This document shows positions 51,944 through 60,039 of a stretch of DNA of 64,000 nt, piece by piece. The notes under the pieces were generated by a model. The model saw only the letters and a program-made list of their open reading frames with translations, was not told the DNA's origin and did no database searches. The DNA comes from Halobacterium litoreum. GTDB taxonomy: Archaea; Halobacteriota; Halobacteria; Halobacteriales; Halobacteriaceae. How positions within the stretch are numbered: position 1 is the first letter of the stretch; every line of letters starts with the position of its first letter. The stretch lies in the NCBI RefSeq assembly GCF_021233415.1, contig NZ_CP089466.1, positions 1,984,001-2,048,000 on the forward strand. Reading direction: 5' to 3'. The translations under genes and the position numbers were made by a program.

Positions 51944-52231
51944 CTAGAGTTCTTCGACGATTTCGCCGAGGTCGTCGACGTGCATGGCTTCCATGGTCTG
52001 CATCTCGATGCCGTAGCGTTCGGCGGCGATGGAGGCTTCGAGGGCGGCTTGCCGGTCGGCGGCGTCGAAGAGGAGGAGGACGTCGCGTTCGCCGAGGAGG
52101 ACGTAGGCGTCTCGGAGTTCGCAGTTCCGGGTTTCGAGGTCTTGTCGGAGGTCGCCCCAGATGGACGCGAGTTCTTGGGCGTTCTGGAATTCGCCGGTTT
52201 CGACGTTGGCGAAGGCGGCGTAGGTCGGCAT
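51944..52231 (-). CDS. GYD domain protein
   Basis: The 95-residue protein is a ferredoxin-like GYD-type domain: PTYAAFANVETGEFQNAQELASIWGDLRQDLETRNCELRDAYVLLGERDVLLLFDAADRQAALEASIAAERYGIEMQTMEAM. The family is of unknown function and may form dimers. The ATG at 52231 is preceded by the TATA-like tttttacc (minus strand, about 52252-52260). It is divergent from pyk. Confidence 0.88.
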   Translation of the reverse strand: MPTYAAFANVETGEFQNAQELASIWGDLRQDLETRNCELRDAYVLLGERDVLLLFDAADRQAALEASIAAERYGIEMQTMEAMHVDDLGEIVEEL

Positions 52232-52251
52232 AGATTCGAATTTCGGGGCCA

Positions 52252-52312
52252 CGGTAAAAATCGCTGTGGCTGTTTTGGTACTCGGTTTCGAGTGAAGAGC
52301 GGGGGTTTTTGC
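52252..52312. promoter_or_regulatory. Divergent promoters of the GYD gene and pyk
   Basis: The minus-strand TATA is seen as ggtaaaaat (about 52252-52260), 27 nt before the GYD start. The plus-strand TATA-like ggtttttgc (about 52304-52312) lies about 27 nt before the pyk ATG. Both point to leaderless transcripts from a 105-bp spacer. Confidence 0.5.
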
Positions 52313-52336
52313 CGGGTGCGGTCGTAGCCGGGGGCA

Positions 52337-54070
52337 ATGAGGAACGCGAAAATCGTCTGCACGCTCGGGCCGGCGACCGACGACGAGGCGTCGGTGCGGG
52401 CGCTCGCGGACGCGGGGATGACGGTGGCGCGAATCAACGCCAGCCACGGGTCGCTCGAGGACCGCGCGGCGCTCGTGGATACGGCCCGCGAGGTCGACGA
52501 GGAGACCGACAAGCCGGTCGCGGTGATGCTGGACACGCAGGGGCCGGAGGTCCGGACGGCCGAGACCGACGAGCCGGTGCGCGTGGAGACCGGGAGCGAG
52601 GTGGCGTTCGCAGAGGGCGACACGTCGACGCCCGAGCGCGTCGGTCTGTCGACGAGCATCGCGGCGGCCGAGCCCGGCGACCGCGTGCTGTTAGACGACG
52701 GCCGCATCGAGGCCGTCGTGGAGCGCGTGGAGGGCGACACCGTCTACGCGCACGTCGAGTCCGGCGGCGACCTCGGGAGTCGGAAGGGCGTGAACGTTCC
52801 GGGCGTGGAGTTGGACCTCGACGTGGTCACGGAGAAGGACCGCCGCGACCTCGAACTCGCCGCGGAGAAGGACGTGGACTACGTCGCCGCGAGTTTCGTG
52901 CGGGACCGGGAGGACGTCCTCGAAGTCGGGCGCGTGTTGGAGTCGTTCGGCGCGGACATCCCCATCGTCGCGAAGATAGAGCGCGCGGGCGCCGTGGAGA
53001 ACCTCGACGGCATCATCGAGGCCGCCAACGGCGTGATGGTGGCGCGGGGCGACCTCGGCGTTGAGTGCCCGATGGAGGACGTGCCGATGATTCAAAAGCG
53101 CATCATCCGGCGGTGCCACGAGGCGGGCGTCCCCGTCATCACGGCGACGGAGATGCTGGACTCGATGGTACACGCGCGCCGCCCGACGCGGGCCGAGGCG
53201 TCCGACGTCGCGAACGCCGTCCTCGACGGCACGGACGCGGTGATGCTGTCCGCGGAGACGGCGGTCGGCGACGACCCGACGCGGGTCGTGGAGACGATGG
53301 ACCGCATCGTGCGCGAGGTCGAGGGCAGCGGCGAGTACGAGGAGTTACAGGAACAGCGCGTGCCGGAGGCCGACGGCGAGGCGAAGACGGACGCGCTCGC
53401 GCGGTCGGCACGCTACCTCGCTCGCGACATCGACGCGAGCGCGGTCGTAGTGGCGTCCGAGTCCGGCTACACGGCGCGGAAGGCGGCGAAGTTCCGGCCC
53501 CGAGTGCCGGTCGTCTGCGCGACGCCCTCCCACCGCGTGCGTCGCCAACTCGCGTTGAACTGGGGCGTCCACGCCGACTACGCGGAGGTCGCGGAGGGCG
53601 ACGCGACGACCGTCGTCGAGCGCGCGGTGCAGGCTGCCGTCGACTCGGGCGTCGTGGACAGCGGCGACACGGTGGTCGTGCTCGTCGGGATGATGACCGA
53701 CCTGGAGGGAGCGAGCACGACGAACACGCTGAAGGTACACGTCGCCGCGGAGACGCTGGCGGTCGGGCGCTCTGTCGTCGGCGGGCGGACGACGGGCCGG
53801 GCGACGGTCGTCTCGGACGGCGACCTCTCTGACGTACCGGAGAACGCGATTCTGGTGTTGGACGCGGCGTTCGACGGCGAGTTCCACGGCGACCTCTCGA
53901 AGATTTCGGGCATCGTCACCGCGGACTCCGGGATGACGGGGTACGCGGCGATGGTGGCGCGGGAGATCGACGTGCCGATGGTCGGGGGCGCCGACCTCTC
54001 GATGGTCACCGACGGCGAGTTCGTGACGGTGGACGGGGAGCGCGGCGTGGTGTACGCGGCCGACCGCTGA
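52337..54070 (+). CDS. pyk: Pyruvate kinase
   Basis: The 577-residue enzyme makes ATP and pyruvate from PEP. The core barrel has RNAKIVCTLGPATDDE, MTVARINASHGS, VAVMLDTQGPEVRT, IVAKIERAGAVENLDGIIEAANGVMVARGDLGVECP, and ATEMLDSMVHARRPTRAEASDVANAVLDGTDAVMLSAETA in family order. A C-terminal extra domain (residues about 480-577, VGRSVVGGRTTGRATVV ... TADSGMTGYAAMVARE) is a PEP-utilising swivel domain, known in some bacterial and archaeal kinases. It is in the same neighbourhood as ppsA, which runs the reverse direction. Confidence 0.97.
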   Translation: MRNAKIVCTLGPATDDEASVRALADAGMTVARINASHGSLEDRAALVDTAREVDEETDKPVAVMLDTQGPEVRTAETDEPVRVETGSEVAFAEGDTSTPERVGLSTSIAAAEPGDRVLLDDGRIEAVVERVEGDTVYAHVESGGDLGSRKGVNVPGVELDLDVVTEKDRRDLELAAEKDVDYVAASFVRDREDVLEVGRVLESFGADIPIVAKIERAGAVENLDGIIEAANGVMVARGDLGVECPMEDVPMIQKRIIRRCHEAGVPVITATEMLDSMVHARRPTRAEASDVANAVLDGTDAVMLSAETAVGDDPTRVVETMDRIVREVEGSGEYEELQEQRVPEADGEAKTDALARSARYLARDIDASAVVVASESGYTARKAAKFRPRVPVVCATPSHRVRRQLALNWGVHADYAEVAEGDATTVVERAVQAAVDSGVVDSGDTVVVLVGMMTDLEGASTTNTLKVHVAAETLAVGRSVVGGRTTGRATVVSDGDLSDVPENAILVLDAAFDGEFHGDLSKISGIVTADSGMTGYAAMVAREIDVPMVGGADLSMVTDGEFVTVDGERGVVYAADR

Positions 54071-54108
54071 CCCACGGGCTTTTGGGCGTCGCGGGCGAAC
54101 TTCGGGGC

Positions 54109-54303
54109 ATGGCAGCGGACGCGACGGACGACGGTGACGGCGACGGCGGCGAGTGGCGGTTCGGCGTCGACGAGGTCGGCGAGGACGCCGAACCCCTCGT
54201 CGACCCGATAGAGCCGGGGTCGCCGAGCGCGGAGAACACGGCGTTTTTCCTGCTGGGCGTGGTGACGATGGTGGTCGCGCTCGGTCTCCTGCTGTTCGGG
54301 TAA
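54109..54303 (+). CDS. Small acidic single-helix membrane protein (DUF7312-like)
   Basis: The 64-residue protein has an acidic N-terminal stretch (ADATDDGDGDGGEWRFGVDEVGED) followed by one membrane helix (TAFFLLGVVTMVVALGLLLFG) at the very C-terminus. It resembles a haloarchaeal DUF7312 type. The TATA-like gcttttgg is 27 nt before ATG 54109. It precedes the NfeD gene by 32 bp and could belong to the same membrane-microdomain module. Confidence 0.75.
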   Translation: MAADATDDGDGDGGEWRFGVDEVGEDAEPLVDPIEPGSPSAENTAFFLLGVVTMVVALGLLLFG

Positions 54304-54335
54304 CGGTTTTCCCGGTTCCACCCTAACCCCCGGGT

Positions 54336-54860
54336 ATGGCCGAGGTGTTCGGGCAGTCGCTGTCGTTCGTGTTGGTCGTCGCCGGCACAGCGCTGTGTAT
54401 CGTCGAGGCGTTCGCGCCCGGTGCGCACTTCATCGTCCTCGGCGTCGCGCTGTTCGTCGCCGGACTCATCGGGATGTTCCTGCTGTCGGAGGCGACGCCG
54501 CTCGTGCTGGCGGGCATCGTCTTCGCCGTGGGGATGGTGGTGCTGTACTTCTACCGGTACTACGAGTTGTACGAGGGGACGGGCCGCGGGCAGTCCCTCG
54601 ATTCGAGTGACCTGCGCGGGAAGCGCGGCTACGTCGTCGAGGAGGTCACCCAGCGCAGCGGGCGCGTCGAACTGGAGGGCGGCGGCTTCGACTCGTCGTA
54701 CGGCGCGCGCAGCACGTCCGGCGTCATCCCGGAGGGGACGGACATCGTGGTCGTGGACCCCGGCGGCGGGAACGTCGTCACCGTCGAGACGCTCGAGGAC
54801 ACGGCGGCGGGCGACGCGGAAGCCGACCGCGAACCGGGCGGCGCCGAGGACGCGACCTGA
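54336..54860 (+). CDS. NfeD family membrane protein
   Basis: The 174-residue protein has three to four N-terminal membrane helices and a C-terminal OB-fold (SDLRGKRGYVVEEVTQRSGRVELEGGGFDSSYGAR), the NfeD plan. NfeD proteins pair with SPFH/stomatin proteins in membrane quality control, and the SPFH gene lies 38 bp downstream, so the pairing is supported by position. Confidence 0.9.
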   Translation: MAEVFGQSLSFVLVVAGTALCIVEAFAPGAHFIVLGVALFVAGLIGMFLLSEATPLVLAGIVFAVGMVVLYFYRYYELYEGTGRGQSLDSSDLRGKRGYVVEEVTQRSGRVELEGGGFDSSYGARSTSGVIPEGTDIVVVDPGGGNVVTVETLEDTAAGDAEADREPGGAEDAT

Positions 54861-54898
54861 CGCCAACACTTATTGTCCGCTCGCCGAAGATTTGAACG

Positions 54899-56017
54899 AT
54901 GTTCACGCCACTCGCGACCGGCGGCGCCCTCGTCACGGCCGTCGGTCTGCTCGTATTGGTCCTGCTCGTCGTCGTCGTCTACCAGACGGTGAAGATTGTG
55001 GACGCCTACGAGAAGAAGGCGCTCACGGTGTTCGGCGAGTACCGAGGCCTCCTCGAACCGGGTATCAACGTCGTGCCGCCGTTCGTGTCGCGGACGTACA
55101 CGTTCGACATGCGCACGCAGACCATCGACGTGCCGCGCCAGGAAGCCATCACGCGGGACAACTCCCCGGTGACGGCCGACGCCGTCGTCTACATCCGCGT
55201 GCGGGACGCCAAGCGCGCGTTCCTCGAAGTGGACGACTACAAGACCGCGGTGTCGAATCTCGCGCAGACGACGCTGCGCGCGGTGCTCGGCGACATGGAA
55301 CTGGACGACACGCTGAACAAGCGCCAGGAGATAAACGCCCGCATCCGGAAGGAACTCGACGAACCCACCGACGAGTGGGGGATTCGCGTCGAGAGCGTGG
55401 AGGTCCGCGAGGTCAACCCCTCGCAGGACGTCCAGCAGGCGATGGAACAACAGACCAGCGCGGAGCGCCGCCGCCGCGCGATGATTCTGGAGGCGCAGGG
55501 CGAACGGCAGTCCGCCATCGAGAAGGCCCAAGGTGACAAGCAGTCCGACATCATCCGGGCGCAGGGCGCCAAGCAGTCCCAGATTCTGGAAGCGCAGGGT
55601 GACGCGATTTCGACCGTGCTGCGCGCGAAGTCCGCGGAGTCGATGGGCGAGCGCGCCATCGTGGAGAAGGGGATGGAGACCCTGGAGTCCATCGGGCAGG
55701 GCGAGTCCACGACGTTCGTCCTCCCGCAGGAGTTGTCGAGCACGCTCGGGCGGTACGGCAAACACCTCTCCGGGAGCGACGTGAAGGCTGACGGCGAGGT
55801 GCTGGACAGCCTCGACTTCGACCCGGAGACCCGGGAGCTGCTCGGCCTCGACAACATCGACGACATCCTCAACCAGATTTCCGAGGAGGCGGACGTCGAC
55901 CCGGCGAAACTCGAAGAGCAAGCCGAGGCCGTCAAGGAGGGGATGGACCCCGGAATGCAGTCGGCCGACGAGGTCATCGAGCAGATGGACGAGGAGTTAG
56001 AGGACAACGGCTCGTAG
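54899..56017 (+). CDS. SPFH/Band 7 (stomatin-like) protein
   Basis: The 372-residue protein has a membrane anchor (residues about 8-32), the SPFH domain (VDAYEKKALTVFGEYRGLLEPGINVVPPFVSRTYTFDMRTQTIDVPRQEAITRDNSPVTADAVVYIRV), then an alanine/glutamine-rich coiled coil with repeated EAQG/RAQG units (EAQGERQSAIEKAQGDKQS), and an acidic C-terminal region. It organises membrane microdomains with NfeD. TATA-like cttattgtc is about 27 nt before the ATG. Confidence 0.93.
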   Translation: MFTPLATGGALVTAVGLLVLVLLVVVVYQTVKIVDAYEKKALTVFGEYRGLLEPGINVVPPFVSRTYTFDMRTQTIDVPRQEAITRDNSPVTADAVVYIRVRDAKRAFLEVDDYKTAVSNLAQTTLRAVLGDMELDDTLNKRQEINARIRKELDEPTDEWGIRVESVEVREVNPSQDVQQAMEQQTSAERRRRAMILEAQGERQSAIEKAQGDKQSDIIRAQGAKQSQILEAQGDAISTVLRAKSAESMGERAIVEKGMETLESIGQGESTTFVLPQELSSTLGRYGKHLSGSDVKADGEVLDSLDFDPETRELLGLDNIDDILNQISEEADVDPAKLEEQAEAVKEGMDPGMQSADEVIEQMDEELEDNGS

Positions 56018-56093
56018 CCGCTCGGTAACCAACTGACGGCCGTGCGAGCGCGTACCGAACGCTTTTCTCTTGGGCCGTCGTACTGAGTCTCGA

Positions 56094-56708
56094 ATGGGTA
56101 TCGACGAGGACAAGCGGTCGACGCTCCGGCGGTTCGCCGCGGTGGGAGCGGCGAGTCCCCTGACGCGCCTCGCGAGCGACGGCGACGACGGCGGCGAGGA
56201 CGCCGGCGGGAGCGACGTCCGTGACGCCATCACGGGCTACCTCTCGACGACGCCGGGCGCGCACTTCTCGAAACTCCGCGACGACCTCCAGTTGGGCACC
56301 GGGGAGACCCAACACCACCTCCGCCGCCTGCTGGACGACGGCGCCGTGGAGAGCGAGCGCGACGGCGACTACAAGCGGTTCTACCCCGCCGGTCGGTTCT
56401 CGGACTTCGAGCGCGCGGCGCTGGGCTACCTCCGGCGGGACACGCCCCGCGGGATGGTCGTGGAACTGCTCCGCGACCCCGAGGCGTCGGGCGGCGACCT
56501 CGCGGACGCGCTCGGCGTGTCGCGGGCGACCGTGAGCAAGTACGCCGCGCAACTGGAGGAAGCCGGGATGCTGTCGCGGGCGGACGGCTACGCGATTCGC
56601 GAGCCGGAGACGCTCATCACGCTCCTCGTGCGGTACGCGGACTCCTTCGACGCGGCGACCGTTGAGTTCGCGGGCGACGCGGCGGACCTCTTCTCCTACG
56701 ACCCGTAG
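56094..56708 (+). CDS. Winged-helix transcriptional regulator with Tat-like N-terminus
   Basis: The 204-residue protein has two winged-helix regions: AITGYLSTTPGAHFSKLRDDLQLGTGETQHHLRRLLDDGAVESERDGDYKRFYP (about 45-105) and YLRRDTPRGMVVELLRDPEASGGDLADALGVSRATVSKYAAQLEEAGMLSR (about 115-165). It resembles haloarchaeal MarR/HxlR-like regulators. The N-terminus STLRRFAAVGAASPLTRLA looks like a degenerate Tat signal and could instead be a membrane-binding or dimer helix. Target unknown. Confidence 0.85.
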   Translation: MGIDEDKRSTLRRFAAVGAASPLTRLASDGDDGGEDAGGSDVRDAITGYLSTTPGAHFSKLRDDLQLGTGETQHHLRRLLDDGAVESERDGDYKRFYPAGRFSDFERAALGYLRRDTPRGMVVELLRDPEASGGDLADALGVSRATVSKYAAQLEEAGMLSRADGYAIREPETLITLLVRYADSFDAATVEFAGDAADLFSYDP

Positions 56709-56837
56709 GCGTCGCTGGCGAGTGAGAACGTAGCCGCGGTCCGAGCGGACCGCGAGGACAGATACTGAGAGCGCAGCGTCGGGAGAGCGTCTAGCGGTGG
56801 GTCGGCGACTGGCGACGGCTGGATGACGGGGCCGGCG

Positions 56838-57077
56838 TCAGGCGACGACCTTCCACGTGGTCGACGAGGAGTACCCCCACCGTTCCACGTCCACGTCGAA
56901 CTCGCCGTCCTCGATGGCGGGCATGTTCGCGCCGACTTCCTTCGCGGAGAGGTCGAGTTCGTCGCCGATGAGGCGGGACTTGAAGTAGGTGCGTTCGTCG
57001 GCGTGTTCGCGGAGGTAGTCGAGGATGCGGTGTTGCTTGGGGGTCAGTGCTTGGCTCGCCGCGGCGGTCGCGCTCAT
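56838..57077 (-). CDS. DUF7123-like winged-helix protein
   Basis: The 79-residue protein has a single compact winged-helix-like domain (LTPKQHRILDYLREHADERTYFKSRLIGDELDLSAKEVGANMPAIEDGEFDVDVERWGYSSSTTWKVV). I recognise it as a haloarchaeal DUF7123 type. DNA binding is suggested by the fold. It sits alone between two plus-strand genes with 129-bp and 237-bp spacers holding no other gene. Confidence 0.8.
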   Translation of the reverse strand: MSATAAASQALTPKQHRILDYLREHADERTYFKSRLIGDELDLSAKEVGANMPAIEDGEFDVDVERWGYSSSTTWKVVA

Positions 57078-57314
57078 ACTAACAGGGACGGGCTATCACC
57101 CTAAGAGGGGTTTGGTACGTCCGGTAAAACGCCGCGCCTTCGTGCGTTTTTCTCGCTCTCCGTGTCGTCGTCCGGCCCGCCAGCGACCGGGGTTGGTAGG
57201 TGTGGTTAACAGCCCCTTTCCAGCGAGACGGAACGCAGCCTCACGGAGTCGGTTCGGCCCGCGTCAGTATCGAGACAGAAGGTACTTACCGAACGCTGGC
57301 GGATTCTACTGGCA

Positions 57315-59150
57315 ATGAGCGACTCGCCCGTCGAGGTGAGTGTCGTCCTCCCCGCGTACAACGAGGCCGACACCATCGAGACGACGGTGCGGACGACCCT
57401 CGACACGCTCGCGGCGTTCCTCCCCGCCGGGAGTTTCGAGGTGGTCGTCGCGGAGGACGGGTGCGAGGACGAGACGCCCGAAATCGCGGACCGACTCGCC
57501 GCCGAGGACGACCGCGTGCGACACTTCCACAGCGACGAGCGACTCGGGCGCGGCGGCGCGCTGAACGCGGCGTTCCGGGACGCGAGAGGCGACACCCTCG
57601 TCTATTTCGACACGGACCTCGCGACGGACATGACCCACCTCGAAGAGTTAGTCGAGAGCGTGCGCTCGGGCGAGTACGACCTCGCCACCGGGTCGCGCTG
57701 GATGCCGGGGAACGCGGCCGACCGCCCGGCGAAACGCGGCGTCCCCTCGAAGGGGTTCAACTTCGCCGTGCGAACTCTCCTCGGGTCCGACCTGCGGGAC
57801 CACCAGTGCGGCTTCAAGGCGTTCAGCCGCGAGGCCTTCGACGAACTCGTCGACGACGTCGAGGACGAACACTGGTTCTGGGACACGGAGATGCTGGTGC
57901 GCGCCCAACGCGAGGACCTGCGCGTCAAGGAGTTCGCCGTCGACTGGACGCCGAAGGGCGACTCGAAGGTCGACCTCGTCCGGGACGTGTTCGGGATGGG
58001 GAGCCAGATTCTCCGGTGTTTCTGGGAGTTCTCCGTCAGCCCGTACGCGAACCGCCGCACGGGGATGGTGGTCGGCTCCCTTTTGTCCGTCGTCGCGTTC
58101 GCGCTGATGTTCGTCTACATCGACGTGGACGCGTTCGTGGACGCCGTCTCGAACGCCGACCCCGCGCTCGTCGCGGCGGGCGCGGCCGTCTACGTGCTGT
58201 CGTGGCCGCTGCGCGGGCTCCGGTACCGCGACATCCTCGCCGAGTTGGGGTACCGGGAGGGCGTCGGTTTCCTCACCGGCGCGGTGTTCATCAGCCAGAC
58301 CGGGAATCTCGTGATTCCGGCGCGCGCCGGCGACGCCATCCGCGCGTACGTCGTGAAGGCGCGCCGCGGCGTCCCCTACACCACCGGGTTCGCGTCGCTC
58401 GCCGTCGAGCGCGTCTTCGACCTGCTCACCATCACGGTGCTCGCGGGGAGCGTGCTCGTGGCGCTCTCGGCGTTCTCGCCGAGCACCCTCAGCGACCTCG
58501 CGGCGACGGCGTCCGGGCAGGGCCTCGGCGGGCAGGAGTCCGCAGCGGTCCAACAGGCCGTCGTCGTCGCGTCGGGCGTCGGCGCGCTCGCCATCGCGGC
58601 CGTCCTCGCCATCGTGTGGTCGGCGCGCTCGGACTCGAACTACGTCCGGAGCGTCGTGAACTGGGCGAGCGACGACTCCTACACCGAGTACGTCGCGAGC
58701 GTCTTCGAGCGCTTCGTCTCGGACGTCCAGCGCGTCGCCGCCGACGGCCCGGCGTTCGCGCGAGTGGGCGCGTCCAGCGTCCTCATCTGGACTATCGACG
58801 TTGCGACGGCGCTGCTCGTCTTCCTCGCGTTCGGGTTGGACTTGGCGCTCGTCAGCCTGCTCGCCGTCGGCTTCTTTGCGGTGAGCGTCGGCAACCTCTC
58901 GAAGGTGATTCCGGGGCCCCCGGGCGGCATCGGCATCTACGAGGCGGCGTTCGCGGCCATCGTCTCGACGCTCCTCCCCGTCTCCTTCGGCACCGCCGTC
59001 GGCATCGCCATCGTCGACCACATCGTGAAGAACCTCGTCACCGTCGCGGGCGGAGCGGTGTCGATGACGTCGCTGAACGTCTCGCTGACGGAAGCCGTCG
59101 ACGGCTCCGACACCGACATCTCCGCCGACGCCGCGCCCGTCGAGGACTGA
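57315..59150 (+). CDS. Glycosyltransferase family 2 fused to a flippase-like (LPG synthase TM) domain
   Basis: The 611-residue fusion starts with a GT2 domain (SVVLPAYNEADTIE, EVVVAEDGCEDETPEIADR, FDTDLATD as the metal-binding Asp motif, DHQCGFKAFSREAFD) over about 250 residues. An eight-or-more-helix region follows (from about 255), with VYVLSWPLRGLRYRDIL, NLVIPARAGDAIRAYVVKARRGVPYTTGFASLAVERVFD and KVIPGPPGGIGIYEAAFAAI as in the lysylphosphatidylglycerol-synthase TM family. It probably builds or moves a polyprenyl-linked sugar on the cytoplasmic side. The exact product is unknown. Confidence 0.92.
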   Translation: MSDSPVEVSVVLPAYNEADTIETTVRTTLDTLAAFLPAGSFEVVVAEDGCEDETPEIADRLAAEDDRVRHFHSDERLGRGGALNAAFRDARGDTLVYFDTDLATDMTHLEELVESVRSGEYDLATGSRWMPGNAADRPAKRGVPSKGFNFAVRTLLGSDLRDHQCGFKAFSREAFDELVDDVEDEHWFWDTEMLVRAQREDLRVKEFAVDWTPKGDSKVDLVRDVFGMGSQILRCFWEFSVSPYANRRTGMVVGSLLSVVAFALMFVYIDVDAFVDAVSNADPALVAAGAAVYVLSWPLRGLRYRDILAELGYREGVGFLTGAVFISQTGNLVIPARAGDAIRAYVVKARRGVPYTTGFASLAVERVFDLLTITVLAGSVLVALSAFSPSTLSDLAATASGQGLGGQESAAVQQAVVVASGVGALAIAAVLAIVWSARSDSNYVRSVVNWASDDSYTEYVASVFERFVSDVQRVAADGPAFARVGASSVLIWTIDVATALLVFLAFGLDLALVSLLAVGFFAVSVGNLSKVIPGPPGGIGIYEAAFAAIVSTLLPVSFGTAVGIAIVDHIVKNLVTVAGGAVSMTSLNVSLTEAVDGSDTDISADAAPVED

Positions 59151-59208
59151 CTCGCAGGCGCTGCGAACGCCCGCCGGCCCCTTTTCCGTGGAGCGCGTAC
59201 GAGAACGC

Positions 59209-59469
59209 GTGAACCGAACTGACGCGGCTGGCGGGCTGTTCGCGCTCGCCGGCCTCCTCTCGCTCGGTCGCAGCGCCCTCCAAGCAGGCCCAGTCGAGGT
59301 GTGGGCCGTCGCCGTCGGCGTCGGGTCGCTCGTCGCGGGCGGCCTGTTCGCCCTCGACGGCCGGTCCGAGACGTTCGCCGGCGACGGCACCGCGCTCCCT
59401 CGGGTCGCCGTGGCGACGCTCGCGCTGGCGTGTTTCCTCGGTGGCGCGGGCTACGCGCTCGTCTCGTAG
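59209..59469 (+). CDS. Small three-helix membrane protein
   Basis: The 86-residue protein has three hydrophobic segments (about residues 8-26, 32-50, 66-84) and little else. The GTG at 59209 lies 28 nt after the TATA-like ccttttccg, which favours it over the in-frame GTG at 59188. The stop overlaps the convergent YjjX-like gene by 19 bp. No function can be assigned. Confidence 0.6.
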   Translation: MNRTDAAGGLFALAGLLSLGRSALQAGPVEVWAVAVGVGSLVAGGLFALDGRSETFAGDGTALPRVAVATLALACFLGGAGYALVS

Positions 59470-60014
59470 TAGTCGGTCAGAAACGGCCCGAGCGCGCCAG
59501 CGACCGCGGTTCGGAGCGCCTCGGTGCGGTCGGTCATCCCGGCCGTGAGCACGCCGGCGGCGCCCTCGTTCTCCGCGACGCCCGACGTGTCGAGTACGTC
59601 GTCCATCACCGGCCCGAGTTCCTCGCCGTCCCGGAGTCGCTTTGCGACCGACTCGGGGAGTCGAAGCCGCGGCCCGGCCGCGACTTCGGTGCGCTCGCCG
59701 TCCGTCGCGGCCGCCCACATCACCAGAAAGAGGCTGTCGCCGCGCTCGCTGCTCGCGGTTTCACCGCTCGCGTTCCCCGCGGTCTCGCGGCGCTCGACCG
59801 CGCAAACACCCCCTTCGAGTCCGACCGCGAGGTCGTACTCGTCGCCGAGCGCTCGCCGTGCGCGATTCCGTGCGCCCTCGACCGTCTCGTCGTCGCCCCA
59901 CGGCTGTTCGCTGACGCCGCTCTCGACGGGGACGGCGTCGACCGTCGCGTCGGGGAGCGCCGCCGCGACCGCGTCTCGCTTCACCGGGTTGCCGGAGCCG
60001 ACTGCTACGCGCAT
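59451..60014 (-). CDS. Inosine/xanthosine triphosphatase, YjjX/DUF84 type
   Basis: The 187-residue protein has the ITPase-like fold: MRVAVGSGNPVKRDAV, EQPWGDDETVEGARNRARRAL, DLAVGLEGGVCAVE, GPRLRLPESVAKRLRDGEELGPVMDDV and GAAGVLTAGMTDRTEAL are the family motifs. It hydrolyses non-canonical purine NTPs and guards the nucleotide pool, a natural partner of endonuclease V and of repair genes elsewhere in the window. The BtuF-like gene ends 25 bp upstream on the same strand, so an operon is likely. Confidence 0.92.
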   Translation of the reverse strand: MRVAVGSGNPVKRDAVAAALPDATVDAVPVESGVSEQPWGDDETVEGARNRARRALGDEYDLAVGLEGGVCAVERRETAGNASGETASSERGDSLFLVMWAAATDGERTEVAAGPRLRLPESVAKRLRDGEELGPVMDDVLDTSGVAENEGAAGVLTAGMTDRTEALRTAVAGALGPFLTDYYETSA

Positions 60015-60039
60015 ACCCGAGGCGGGGCGCCGGCGGGCC

